DNA from: Sphingomonas sp.
Lineage (GTDB): Bacteria; Pseudomonadota; Alphaproteobacteria; Sphingomonadales; Sphingomonadaceae
Direction of reading: 5' to 3'
NCBI GenBank assembly: GCA_025936675.1
Contig: JAICSX010000008.1
Coordinates: 1-64,000, forward strand
DNA length: 64,000 bases
Each line of letters opens with the position of its first letter. The first letter of the stretch is position 1. The position numbers and the translations under genes are program-made. This document shows positions 1 to 9,769 of this stretch, in pieces. The notes below the pieces were generated by a model that saw nothing but the letters and a program-made list of their open reading frames with translations, did not search any database and was not told where the DNA came from.

Positions 1-423
1 ACGGTCATCGACCTCCTGGGCAATGCCAACGGATCGTTCACGGGCAACGTGAACTTCAATCTCAATCCCGGTCTCGACTGGCACATCGAGGGAACGGGGG
101 ACTTCAACGGCGACGGTTACGACGACATCCTGTGGCGCAACGATGTCGGCAATGTCGTCGATCTGCTCGGTCAGTCGAACGGCGCTTTCGTCGGCAACGT
201 CAATTTCCAACTGAACCCCGGCCTCGACTGGCACATCCAGCAGATCGGCGATTTCAACGGCGATGGGCGCGACGACATTTTGTGGCGGAGCGACAGCGGC
301 ACCATGACCGATCTTCTCGGGCAGCCGAACGGCGCTTTTATCGGCAATATCGACAATCTCAACGTCAATCCGGGTACCGACTGGCACCTCCAGGATCCGT
401 TCGTCCACGACGCATTCGTCTAA
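1..423 (+). CDS. C-terminal fragment of secreted FG-GAP/VCBS-repeat protein (5' end outside window)
   Basis: The frame is open from base 1 and ends in a TAA at 421-423, so only the last 140 residues are visible. They hold about two and a half ~50-residue repeats with the calcium-loop core DFNGDGxDDILWR. The same repeats end the proteins at 1024, 5126 and 10214. The tail finishes with a short acidic-hydrophobic DAFV, which fits the C-terminal signal of type I secreted proteins such as serralysins (family knowledge). No catalytic domain can be assigned because the N-terminal part is missing. By analogy with its neighbours it is probably exported by the ABC/HlyD pair at 13.5-16.6 kb; that is inference. 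Confidence 0.85.
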   Translation, partial: TVIDLLGNANGSFTGNVNFNLNPGLDWHIEGTGDFNGDGYDDILWRNDVGNVVDLLGQSNGAFVGNVNFQLNPGLDWHIQQIGDFNGDGRDDILWRSDSGTMTDLLGQPNGAFIGNIDNLNVNPGTDWHLQDPFVHDAFV

Positions 424-435
424 ACGCGGTCGCCG

Positions 436-801
436 ATGGCGCGCGCGACCAAGCTCGCCTGCCTTCTTGCGGCAATGCTTGTGCCGGCGCATGCCGAAGC
501 GATGAACAGATCGGGAAGCTGCACGATCGCCGCAGGTGACAAGCTTCCGGCCGCTGTGGGCGGCACTGACGCGGTCTGTTCCGAGATTCATCGAGCAATC
601 GCGGCCGTCGCGCCGAACGTGTCCTACACCGCCGATATCACGGTGCTTTCGCCATCGAGGCTGTCTGCAACGCTTGTGGTGAACGGACGGAGTTTGCCGG
701 CGCAGAAGTTCGCGATCATGGATCGGGAGCTGAGCCGCTCGGCCATTGCGCGCTTCGCCCATTCGCTCGCCGCGGAGGTCGCCAAGGCAGCGAAATCGTG
801 A
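436..801 (+). CDS. Small secreted protein of unknown function, paralogue of the 9770 gene
   Basis: 121 residues with a Sec-type signal peptide (positively charged start, hydrophobic core, AHAEA-like cleavage region near residue 22). The mature part is about 100 residues with two cysteines (near 29 and 48) that could form a disulfide, then a conserved stretch around SPSRL...LVVNGRSLP and FAIMDRELSR, and an alanine-rich helical C-terminus. It starts 12 bases after the upstream repeat protein's stop and lacks a strong ribosome site, so it may be translationally coupled. The gene at 9770 is a clear paralogue in the same relative position, next to a giant repeat protein. Serralysin operons often carry a small periplasmic inhibitor, but no Inh-family signature is visible. 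Function unknown. Confidence 0.75.
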   Translation: MARATKLACLLAAMLVPAHAEAMNRSGSCTIAAGDKLPAAVGGTDAVCSEIHRAIAAVAPNVSYTADITVLSPSRLSATLVVNGRSLPAQKFAIMDRELSRSAIARFAHSLAAEVAKAAKS

Positions 802-810
802 GCCCGGAAT

Positions 811-834
811 CGGCACCCGGAAATTGGGGTGCCG
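811..834 (+). terminator. Perfect 8-bp hairpin after the small secreted gene
   Basis: CGGCACCC (811-818) and GGGTGCCG (827-834) form a perfect stem with an 8-base loop, 9 bases after the stop codon at 799-801. It is followed by AAAA rather than a T tract, so it may be a weak or factor-dependent terminator, or an mRNA-stabilising hairpin. Confidence 0.4.
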
Positions 835-1023
835 AAAAGGCACGCATTCTCGCGGTCCCTTGCCAAGGCGGAACAAGAGTTTAGCCTAGTGCGATCGCGC
901 GAAGCTCGGTCGTGCGTTGGGATTGAGCCTCGTTATTCGCTCGTCGCTGCTCGAGGAAGAAGCTGCTTGCTCCCGTCATGCCGGTGTTTGACCGGCCAGT
1001 AACGTGGCGAGGATTGAGCAAGA

Positions 1024-4000
1024 ATGAGCACCTACACGAACCCCACCGGAACCGTTACCGGCACAGCTGGCGACGACACGATCACCTTCAACGCTGCGCC
1101 CACCGTGACGACGACGGTCGACGCCGCCGGCGGAAACGACAGCCTTCTAGTCGAGTTCGACTCCACCAGCCCGATGAGCGTCGATGTTTCGGACGAGCTC
1201 GCGGCTGGCTTCTTTGACGTCCAGTTCGGGGTAAGCCCATTCACGCCGGTGTACGTTCTGCACGTCGAGAGCGTCGACATTCATGGCACCTCGAACGACG
1301 ACAGTTTCCGACTGCAGGTCGGCCCGACTTCCTCGGCACTGACAGCCGCTCTCGATGGCGGAGCGGGGCAAGATTCGCTCAGGCTCGATTGGTCGAAAAT
1401 GACCTCCGGCGAAAGCTTCGTCGACAGCGGCGGCATTATCACGAGCAGCCTTGGGACGTTCTCGAACTTCGAGACGTTCAATATTCTGGCGGGCTCCGGC
1501 GATGACACGATCACAACCGGCTCGGGCGATGATGCAATCTGGACAGGAACGGGCATCGATCACGTCAGCACGGGCGCTGGAAACGACAGCATTTACATAC
1601 AGTCGCTGGGTGGATCGTTCGATGCCGGCGACGGCAACGATTGGGTTTCGCTGGACGTCATCCCGAACTCGTCCCCGTACAGCGTCGACGGTGGCGCTGG
1701 CTTAGACGAGCTCCATCTTGACTGGGAGAACATGGCAGCCGGGCAGAGCTTTGTGTTTGACGGTTCAACCACGACGAGCAGCCTCGGCACCTTTTCGAAC
1801 TTCGAGACGATCTACATTACGGCTGGGCCCGGAGATGATACGATCACGACTGCTGGTGGCGACGACACCCTTTATGGTTTTGACGGCAACGACACAATCT
1901 CGGGCGGCGATGGCGCCAACACCGTCTATGGCGGCGTGGGGAACGATTCCATTCAGGCCGGCAGCGGAGACGATACGCTCTACGGACAATTTGGCGATGA
2001 CACCATCAGTGGCGGAGGCGGGAACGACAGGATCTATGGGGACGAGGACCCCTACTCCCACAACACCGACGGAAACGATCACCTAGATGGCGGCGCTGGC
2101 AATGACACGATCTATGGCGGCGGCGGCGACGACACCATTTTCGGAGGTGCCGACAACGACTTCCTGATCGGTGGCGAAGGCGCGGATTACATTGATGGCG
2201 GCGACGGCAACGACAACATTGTCGGCCACGGGGATCCCACGACTGCTGACGACATCCTGCCCGACGTGCTTATCGGCGGCGGTGGCGATGACGTAATCCA
2301 GGGGGGCTACGGGGACACCATTGATGGTGGGACGGGCACCGACGAGTTGTATTACAACGCGTTCGGCGGGACCGCCGGCATTACTGCCGATTTCTCGCAA
2401 CTCACCGGCGGAGGAACCATCACTGTCGCCGGCGCGACGCTGACCGGCATCGAGTACGTCAACAACATCGGCGGTACCGATTTCAATGACACGATCACCG
2501 CTGGCGCTTCGAACGGTGACGGAGGGCTCTTCATCAGCGGCTATGGCGGCGACGACACGCTGACGGGCAGCTCCGGCCATGATGTGATCGACGGTGGCGA
2601 CGGCAATGACGTTTTGATTGCTCGCGGAGGCGGAGACACGTTAACCGGCGGCAGCGGTACGGATACTTACGAGGGCACGGCGGCCGATCTCAATAATGTT
2701 TCTATCAGCTCGATTGACCCCAACGAGCGGATCGTCATTACGGATGCCGATCCCAACACATTCTCGTTCAGCTTTGACGGCAACACTCTTTCCTACACTG
2801 GTGGTGCTCTCTCGATTGGCGGCGACGTACCGGGCAAGCTCGTGGCAAGCGCGGCGCCTGAAGGTGGCGTACAGATCAAAGTCGAGCCGCTCCCGGTCGC
2901 GACGGTCGACCAGATCGCCAATCAGCTGACCACTGGCTTTTGGGATGGCGACACGCACCATTGGGCCGTCAGCCAAGGCGGCACCCTCACGGTGGATATC
3001 CACACGCTTACGAGTGCCGAGCAGACGCTCGCGCGCGCCGCACTTCAGGAATGGACCGATGTCATCGGTGTGAATTTCCAGGAAGTGACGAGTGGCGCGC
3101 AGATCGTCTTCGACGATAGCGAAGACCCAAGCGGTCCGATCGCAGCGACAAGCGCCAATTGGGCGAATGGCATCATCAGCTCAGCAGATATCCAGATCTC
3201 GAGCTCGTGGGTGAATTACTACGGGACCGACCTGTATAGCTACAGCTTCCAGACCTACGTACACGAGATCGGGCACGCGCTGGGCCTGGGGCATTCCGGC
3301 AATTATAACGTCGATGCCAAATATCAGACGGGCGCTTTGTTCGCGAATGACGGATGGCCGCTGACGGTCATGTCCTACTTCGACCAACAGGAGAACCGGT
3401 ACTTCGCGACTCACGACTTCACGTACAATTATGTGCTGACGCCAATGCAAGCCGACATTGTGGCTGCACAGAACCTGTATGGGGCGTCGACGACAACGCG
3501 AACCGGTAATACCGTTTATGGCGACCACTCGAATGCGGGGGGCGTCTACGACGCGACGGCATACCCGTTCGCATCCTACACGATATTCGACAGCGGCGGC
3601 GAAGACACGATCGACTATTCGAATTACGGCAGCTCTCAAGAGATCGATTTGAATGCTGAGGCATTCTCGAGCGTCAACGGATACAGCAACAATATCTCAA
3701 TCGCTCGCGGCGTCGTCATCGAAGATGCCATCGGGGGAAGCGGAAACGACATCATCATCGGCAATTCGGCCAACAACTACATTGTCGGTGGCCTCGGTGC
3801 CGACACGCTGACGGGCGGAGCGGGCGTCGATAAGTTCTCTGATACCAAGGCAGGACACAACGGCGACACGATTACGGACCTGAGTGCCGGCGACAAGATC
3901 GTCTTCACGGACGCTTCGCTGGCAATCTTCACTTTCAGCCTTTCCGGACATACGCTCACCTATACCGGCGGATCTCTCACGTTGACCGCTCTGCCTATTG

Positions 4001-4995
4001 GACAGTTTGTCGCGTCCGCAGCCACAGGCGGTGGCGTGCTATTGACAGTTATAGGACCGACGGGGCCAGCTCCCCACGACTTCAACGGAGATGGCGCCAG
4101 CGACGTCATCTTGCAGAACGATAGCGGCCAGACGGTCGACTGGCTCGGTTCTGCCAATGGTGCGCTTAGCGACAACAGCGCGGTGTTCAGCGTCAATCCG
4201 GGCGCCGACTGGCATGTCGAAGGCCTCGGCGACTTCAACGGCGACGGCTATGGCGACGTGCTGTGGCGGAACGACAGCGGTGCGGTCGTCACCTTCCTCG
4301 GTGCGCCCAACGGCTCCTTCGTCGGCAACGTCAACTTCAACTTGAACCCTGGCTTGGACTGGCACGTCGAGGGCACCGGCGATTTCAACGGCGACGGGCG
4401 CGACGACATCTTGTGGCGCAGCGACAATGGCACCGTCGTGACTTTGCTCGGCAACGGCAACGGCTCCTTCACCGGTAACGTCAATTTCCAGCTGAACCCC
4501 GGCCTCGACTGGCACGTCGAGGGGACCGGCGACTTCAATGGCGACGGGCGCGACGACATCCTCTGGCGGAGCGACAACGGCACGGTCGTGACGCTTCTCG
4601 GCAATGCCGACGGCTCGTTCACCGGCAACGTCAACTTCAACCTCAATCCCGGGCTCGACTGGCACATCGCAGGCACCGGCGACTTCAATGGTGATGGGCG
4701 CGATGACATCCTCTGGCGCAACGATGCCGGCCAGGTCGTCGATCTCCTCGGCAATGCCGATGGCTCGTTCACCGGCAACGTCAACTTCAACCTCAATCCC
4801 GGTCTCGACTGGCACATCGTCCAGACCGGCGACTTCAACGGCGACGGTTACGACGACATCCTCTGGCGGAGCGACGCGGGAACGCTAACCGATCTGCTTG
4901 GTCAGCCCAACGGCGCCTTCATCGGCAACGTCGGCAACTTCACCGCCAGCCTCACATCGGACTGGCACGTCGAGCCGCAGCACGCGCTGTTCTAG
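1024..4995 (+). CDS. Secreted serralysin-like M10 metalloprotease with RTX and FG-GAP/VCBS repeats
   Basis: 1323 residues, no Sec signal. Order: RTX-type glycine/aspartate nonapeptide repeats (roughly 170-560, many GGxGxD units); an M10 peptidase domain (about 625-830) with the zinc motif HEIGHALGLGH at 747-757 and the downstream Met-turn VMSYF; a short second RTX block (about 904-940); and six ~50-residue FG-GAP repeats with DFNGDG loops (about 1018-1323). Serralysins are exported by type I systems and fold on calcium outside the cell (family knowledge). An unusual point is that the RTX region precedes the protease and the end of the protein is a repeat array. GAGGA at 1009-1013 supports the ATG. 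Probably exported by the 13.5-16.6 kb ABC/HlyD pair. Close relative of the 10214 protein. Confidence 0.9.
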   Translation: MSTYTNPTGTVTGTAGDDTITFNAAPTVTTTVDAAGGNDSLLVEFDSTSPMSVDVSDELAAGFFDVQFGVSPFTPVYVLHVESVDIHGTSNDDSFRLQVGPTSSALTAALDGGAGQDSLRLDWSKMTSGESFVDSGGIITSSLGTFSNFETFNILAGSGDDTITTGSGDDAIWTGTGIDHVSTGAGNDSIYIQSLGGSFDAGDGNDWVSLDVIPNSSPYSVDGGAGLDELHLDWENMAAGQSFVFDGSTTTSSLGTFSNFETIYITAGPGDDTITTAGGDDTLYGFDGNDTISGGDGANTVYGGVGNDSIQAGSGDDTLYGQFGDDTISGGGGNDRIYGDEDPYSHNTDGNDHLDGGAGNDTIYGGGGDDTIFGGADNDFLIGGEGADYIDGGDGNDNIVGHGDPTTADDILPDVLIGGGGDDVIQGGYGDTIDGGTGTDELYYNAFGGTAGITADFSQLTGGGTITVAGATLTGIEYVNNIGGTDFNDTITAGASNGDGGLFISGYGGDDTLTGSSGHDVIDGGDGNDVLIARGGGDTLTGGSGTDTYEGTAADLNNVSISSIDPNERIVITDADPNTFSFSFDGNTLSYTGGALSIGGDVPGKLVASAAPEGGVQIKVEPLPVATVDQIANQLTTGFWDGDTHHWAVSQGGTLTVDIHTLTSAEQTLARAALQEWTDVIGVNFQEVTSGAQIVFDDSEDPSGPIAATSANWANGIISSADIQISSSWVNYYGTDLYSYSFQTYVHEIGHALGLGHSGNYNVDAKYQTGALFANDGWPLTVMSYFDQQENRYFATHDFTYNYVLTPMQADIVAAQNLYGASTTTRTGNTVYGDHSNAGGVYDATAYPFASYTIFDSGGEDTIDYSNYGSSQEIDLNAEAFSSVNGYSNNISIARGVVIEDAIGGSGNDIIIGNSANNYIVGGLGADTLTGGAGVDKFSDTKAGHNGDTITDLSAGDKIVFTDASLAIFTFSLSGHTLTYTGGSLTLTALPIGQFVASAATGGGVLLTVIGPTGPAPHDFNGDGASDVILQNDSGQTVDWLGSANGALSDNSAVFSVNPGADWHVEGLGDFNGDGYGDVLWRNDSGAVVTFLGAPNGSFVGNVNFNLNPGLDWHVEGTGDFNGDGRDDILWRSDNGTVVTLLGNGNGSFTGNVNFQLNPGLDWHVEGTGDFNGDGRDDILWRSDNGTVVTLLGNADGSFTGNVNFNLNPGLDWHIAGTGDFNGDGRDDILWRNDAGQVVDLLGNADGSFTGNVNFNLNPGLDWHIVQTGDFNGDGYDDILWRSDAGTLTDLLGQPNGAFIGNVGNFTASLTSDWHVEPQHALF
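4072..4995 (+). repeat. Six-copy 150-bp FG-GAP repeat array, copy 1
   Basis: Six in-frame units of about 150 bp, each encoding one DFNGDG calcium loop. The array matches 12515-13435 unit by unit in the same order, and also resembles the arrays at 1-423 and 8730-9706. The DNA itself is highly similar, not only the protein, so recombination between arrays is likely. Confidence 0.85.
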
Positions 4996-5125
4996 CTCTC
5001 CTTGCGCACCGTTGTTGAAGTGCTAGCTTGTTGGCCGCGCGCGGGGCTCGGCTGCGCCAACGGCCATCTTTTGAGTTTGATGTCGCGTAAATGATGGCCC
5101 GCGGCACCGAGCAGGGGCTAGTTGC

Positions 5126-8100
5126 ATGACCGATCTCGTAACGCTGCCAACGCCGCCCAGCGCTCCACCCAATGTGACCGGCAGCATTGTGACGAGCGGC
5201 GGCGTGTCCGTCGCCGCAGGAGACCTGCTTTACACGACGACGCTTGGCCGTTTCGCAGACATCAATTTCGACCCGAATGCTTCGACATACGTCCTCAGCA
5301 ATGCGGGGACGATCTGGGACGATTACCAACCCGGGTCCGAAGTCCTGACGTTCATGTATTGGGGCGAGATCGACAACAGTGGGCTCATCGTCGCGCATTC
5401 CAGCGGCGGCGAAGCCGACACGTTCCTGGTGGAAGACGGGCTTGCTCGAGGCCTTCACAATAGTGGGTCGATCTACGCATTTTCCGATTCCTCGAGCGCG
5501 CTGACGTTCGCGGATTGGACGGCGGATTCCAACATCGACAACAGCGGCACGATCGCAGCTCGTGGAGCAACCGGAGCAACGGCCCTTTTGCTCAACAATG
5601 GGGGTACCGTCGTCAACCATGTCGGAGCTTCGATCCTCGCCGAAGGGCCGGGTGCGACTGCTCTCTATCTGGGCGAAGGCCATTTCCAGATAGCCGGCCA
5701 GGCGCCGACCGCCACGGATGTGACCAACTATGGCTTGATCGAAGCGCAGTCCGCAGATGCGAACAATGCATCGGTGGCCCTCTTTGTCGCACATCTGAGC
5801 GGCCAATCCATGGTTATCGACAACCATGGGACGATCATTGGTGACTTCGCCATATACGGCGATTCGTGGGCCTTCTCTCCGCCGCAGGAATGCGCCGAGC
5901 AAATCACGAACGAGAGCGACGGGATCATCAACGGCGAGATCTTCCTAGACCTTGGCGACGACCGCATCGTCAATGAAGGGCAGATCGTCGGCTACATCGA
6001 CATGGGCGAAGGTAGTGATGTTGTCGACAACACGCTGGGGACGCACGACGGGGACACCAATCTCGGCTGGGGTAACGACACCTACCTGGGAGGAAGCGGG
6101 TTCGACGCGGTAACGGGGGATCGCGGTAACGACACGATCTCTGGAGGCGGCGGCGACGATCTCCTGCTCGGCGGCTGGGGCAATGACACGATCTCCGGGG
6201 ATGCCGGAAACGATGGTTTGTACGGCGAAGGCGGCAATGACATCATCACCACGAGCGGTGGCGATCATGTCGATGCCGGCGATGGTGATGACCGCGTCGT
6301 GCTCGGCGATTATACGTTTGCCGGCGTCGCCGGCGGAGCCGGGCATGACGTGCTCGTCCTGCCAGCCGATCCGCGAATCCTGAGCCTTTCGCAGGTCGTC
6401 GCGAGCGGGCGCGTCTCCGGCTTCGAAGAGATCAGCATCGCGAACGGCGGCGAGATCGTCATCCATCCGGGCGATGTGGCCGGCATGGGCGACACGGTGC
6501 TGACGATTTCGGCTCAAGGATCGGGGACGGTCGACCTCGCCGGCAGCTGGACCGCCGGCGCGACCCAGACGATCGCCGGCGTTGCCTACGACGCCTACGC
6601 GTCGGGATCTGCAAACGTCCTGGTTGCGCACTCGCTGACTGTAAATCTTGGCGCCGATCCCGCCAGCGCCAGCGGATTGGACCCCGTCGCGAGCGGGGCA
6701 GCCGCGCCCCTCCCCGGCGCTGTTCCTGGGGCGGACCTGACCGAAAACAACGTCGTCGATCCGCAGATCGATCTCACCTCCGATCTCGAAATCCAGGCAG
6801 CCGAGCACTGGACATCAGACACCGGCGAAGCACTCGTCACGAGTGACACCGGAGAGTTGCCGTCCATAACGAATTACGGGACGATGGAGAGCAGCGGCAG
6901 TTATGGCGCTTCAGTCGTCGCCGGCTACTTTTTCGGCAACATCGCAAATTACGGGACGATGACAGCGACCGTTATCTCGGGAACCGATCGGCTCGCGCAA
7001 AACGAGAGCGATTTCAACACCTACAGCATCTACAACACAGTCGTTAACCTCCAGGGCAACGCCTACGGTGTCGCCGTCGACAGTCAGGCGGAAAGCTTCC
7101 TCAACGCTGGCACGATCGAAGTTCAGACCACCCAGTCAATCGCCGTCGGCTATCTCACCTATTCCAATTGGCCGGGCGAGAACGATGGGCTGATCAAGGC
7201 AGATTCGAGCAACTTCATCGGAGTCGGCGTTTACACGCACAATGCCGGGAATTTCGTCAATACCGGCACCATCACCGCGACCGGCGCTTGGGGCGCTTAT
7301 GGCATCGGCTCGACAGAGTTTGGCCTCAATCTCACCAACAGAGGCACGATCACCGCTCATTCAACCGATCCAAACCATCCGGGCATCGCGGTGGATCTCT
7401 ATTACGCCTCGTTCACCAACTACATCACAAACACTGGGGCCATCACGGGCGACGTGGCCATCCAGTCAGAGATGATGGTCAACGGCAATAATTTGTGGCT
7501 CGACAATAGCGGGCAGATCAACGGCGCCATCAGGCTCGGTCTCGGTGCAAACAGCCCACCGCGCGAAGACGTGATCATCAACAATGGCACGATCAGCGGT
7601 GAGATCAGTCTTGGCGGCGGCCGCGACGTCTATGACGGCAGCCACGGGACGCAGCATGGCGCCGTTCACGGCGAGGACGGCAACGATCTCCTGATCGGTA
7701 CAAATGCCGCTGACACGCTCGACGGCGGCAACGGCGATGACGTTCTCATCGGCGGAGACGGAGACATGCTGACCGGCGGAGCCGGAAACGATGTGTTTGT
7801 CATCACCTCTGCGACCCCGGGGCACACAGCGTCGATTACCGACTTTGCTAGCGGCGCGGACGTGCTCGACTTGCGCGCGCTTGCACCGACGTCGGTATCG
7901 ATTAGCGGCTCGGTCGTGACGGCTGTCACTGCGGCCGGCACGGTGTCCTTCGAAACGCACGGCGCGCCGAGCATGAGCGACATCCTCTGGTCCGGCTCAA
8001 CAGTTGGGTCCGGGAGCTCAGGCGATGACGTGCTTGTCGCTGCGCCGACCGGATCGACGCTGAGCGGCGGAGACGGGTTCGACCTCCTCGTCGGCGGTGC

Positions 8101-9709
8101 GGGCAATGATCGCCTCGACGGCGGTCCGGGTTTCGGATCGGACTGGATCGGCGAAACTGCGGACGTTATGTACGGCGGCAGCGGCAACGACACCTACGTT
8201 GTCGATTCCACCGCTGACCTGATCATCGAGAACGCGAACGCCGGCGTCGACACGATCGAGCAAGCGCAAGGAGTCTATGACCTACCAATAAGCCTACCGG
8301 AGAATGTCGAGAATTTCGTCGGCTGGAACGGCCTCGGTAACGAACTCAACAATGTCATGACCGGCACGAACGGCGCCGACGCGCTCAACGGCGGTGCTGG
8401 AAACGACACGCTGCTCGGCCTTGATGGCACCGACATCCTGACGGGCGGCAGCGGCGAGGATACGCTCACTGGCGGTGCGGGATTCGACAAATTCATCGAC
8501 ACGGCAGCTGGCCACAACGGCGATACGATCACGGACTTCAGCCAGGGCGACAAGATCGTCTTCACCGACGCGAACTTTGACGATTTCACGTTCAGCATCT
8601 CCGGAAATACACTCACCTATAGCGGCGGATCGCTGAACCTCGGCGCGACGCCGGACGGGCTGATTGTTGCGCGACCTTACTTCGGCCCAGACGCGACGGG
8701 CGTTGACCTCGAATTCTTCCCGCACCAGATCCAAAACGACTTCAGCGGCGACCGCCGAAGCGATGTGCTCTTCGAAAATTCTTCCACCGGACAAGTCAGC
8801 GTGTGGATGGGCTCTGCGAACGGCGCTCTTACGGCGCCTGGTCCCTACGACCCCTATGGTGGCGCGGGCTACAGCAATGCCCCGAACTGGGGTTCACTTC
8901 CGCTTCCGAGCGGCTGGCAGGTCGCAGGTATTTCGGACTTCAATGGCGACGGCCGCGACGACATCCTGCTCCGCTCGAGCGACGGCACCACAACCGACTG
9001 GGTGAGTTCGGCAAACCAAAGCCTCGTCGACAACAGTGCTGTCTTCAGCATCAATCCGGGAACGGATTGGCACGTCGAAGGCACCGGCGACTTCAACGGT
9101 GACGGCTTCGCGGATGTTCTGTGGAGGAACGATGCTGGCACCGTCGTCACCTTCCTCGGCGCTTCGAATCGATCATTCGTCGGCAACGTCAACTTCAACC
9201 TGAACCCAGGGCTCGACTGGCACGTCGAGGGGACCGGCGATTTCAATGGCGACGGCAGGGATGACATCCTGTGGAGGAGCGACAACGGCACCGTCGTGAC
9301 GCTGCTCGGCAACCTCAATGGCTCCTTCACCGGCAACGTGAACTTCAACCTCAATCCGGGCCTCGACTGGCACGTCGAGGGCACTGGCGACTTCAACGGT
9401 GACGGCCGCGATGATATCCTCTGGCGGAACGACGTGGGAAACGTCGTGACGCTGCTCGGGAACGCAAATGGTTCGTTCACCGGCAACGTCAATTTCCATC
9501 TCAATCCGGGTCTGGATTGGCACGTCGTCGCAATTGGCGATTACAATGGCGACGGTCGCGACGACATCCTGTGGCAGAGCGATGCCGGTACGCTGACGGA
9601 TCTCCTTGGCAATGCCGACGGATCGTTCACCGGCAACGTTGCTAACTTCACCGCCAATCTCTCCTCCGACTGGCACCTAGAGCCGAACCTGCACGACTCA
9701 ATGTTCTGA
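5126..9709 (+). CDS. Giant secreted beta-helix/RTX/FG-GAP protein without protease domain
   Basis: 1527 residues. Two stretches rich in NxGTI/NYGTM-type motifs (about 1-300 and 580-825) suggest right-handed beta-helix folding, as in adhesins and autotransporter passengers. They alternate with RTX calcium-binding blocks (about 315-400, 849-891 and 966-1121). Six FG-GAP/VCBS units follow (about 1203-1527), ending SDWHLEP...DSMF. No HExxH motif is present, so unlike its neighbours it is not an M10 protease; an adhesin, matrix or S-layer-like role is possible. AGGGG at 5112-5116, nine bases before the ATG, supports the start. Probably a type I secretion substrate of the nearby ABC/HlyD pair (inferred from RTX repeats and context). 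Confidence 0.85.
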   Translation: MTDLVTLPTPPSAPPNVTGSIVTSGGVSVAAGDLLYTTTLGRFADINFDPNASTYVLSNAGTIWDDYQPGSEVLTFMYWGEIDNSGLIVAHSSGGEADTFLVEDGLARGLHNSGSIYAFSDSSSALTFADWTADSNIDNSGTIAARGATGATALLLNNGGTVVNHVGASILAEGPGATALYLGEGHFQIAGQAPTATDVTNYGLIEAQSADANNASVALFVAHLSGQSMVIDNHGTIIGDFAIYGDSWAFSPPQECAEQITNESDGIINGEIFLDLGDDRIVNEGQIVGYIDMGEGSDVVDNTLGTHDGDTNLGWGNDTYLGGSGFDAVTGDRGNDTISGGGGDDLLLGGWGNDTISGDAGNDGLYGEGGNDIITTSGGDHVDAGDGDDRVVLGDYTFAGVAGGAGHDVLVLPADPRILSLSQVVASGRVSGFEEISIANGGEIVIHPGDVAGMGDTVLTISAQGSGTVDLAGSWTAGATQTIAGVAYDAYASGSANVLVAHSLTVNLGADPASASGLDPVASGAAAPLPGAVPGADLTENNVVDPQIDLTSDLEIQAAEHWTSDTGEALVTSDTGELPSITNYGTMESSGSYGASVVAGYFFGNIANYGTMTATVISGTDRLAQNESDFNTYSIYNTVVNLQGNAYGVAVDSQAESFLNAGTIEVQTTQSIAVGYLTYSNWPGENDGLIKADSSNFIGVGVYTHNAGNFVNTGTITATGAWGAYGIGSTEFGLNLTNRGTITAHSTDPNHPGIAVDLYYASFTNYITNTGAITGDVAIQSEMMVNGNNLWLDNSGQINGAIRLGLGANSPPREDVIINNGTISGEISLGGGRDVYDGSHGTQHGAVHGEDGNDLLIGTNAADTLDGGNGDDVLIGGDGDMLTGGAGNDVFVITSATPGHTASITDFASGADVLDLRALAPTSVSISGSVVTAVTAAGTVSFETHGAPSMSDILWSGSTVGSGSSGDDVLVAAPTGSTLSGGDGFDLLVGGAGNDRLDGGPGFGSDWIGETADVMYGGSGNDTYVVDSTADLIIENANAGVDTIEQAQGVYDLPISLPENVENFVGWNGLGNELNNVMTGTNGADALNGGAGNDTLLGLDGTDILTGGSGEDTLTGGAGFDKFIDTAAGHNGDTITDFSQGDKIVFTDANFDDFTFSISGNTLTYSGGSLNLGATPDGLIVARPYFGPDATGVDLEFFPHQIQNDFSGDRRSDVLFENSSTGQVSVWMGSANGALTAPGPYDPYGGAGYSNAPNWGSLPLPSGWQVAGISDFNGDGRDDILLRSSDGTTTDWVSSANQSLVDNSAVFSINPGTDWHVEGTGDFNGDGFADVLWRNDAGTVVTFLGASNRSFVGNVNFNLNPGLDWHVEGTGDFNGDGRDDILWRSDNGTVVTLLGNLNGSFTGNVNFNLNPGLDWHVEGTGDFNGDGRDDILWRNDVGNVVTLLGNANGSFTGNVNFHLNPGLDWHVVAIGDYNGDGRDDILWQSDAGTLTDLLGNADGSFTGNVANFTANLSSDWHLEPNLHDSMF
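8730..9706 (+). repeat. FG-GAP repeat array of the beta-helix/RTX protein
   Basis: Six units of ~150 bp. The first two are divergent (one has DFSGDR, one lies after an insertion), while the last four closely resemble units in the arrays at 4072-4995 and 12515-13435. Confidence 0.75.
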
Positions 9710-9769
9710 ACCCAAAGGAGGAAAGCTCCGTCAGCCGCAGTTCATCGCGCGAGCCCTAGTCGTTCCAAG

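Noticed and set aside
9714..9721. Strong Shine-Dalgarno-like AAAGGAGG after the beta-helix/RTX gene
   Set aside because: No start codon lies at a usable distance, and the next gene begins 48 bases later, so it is probably chance.
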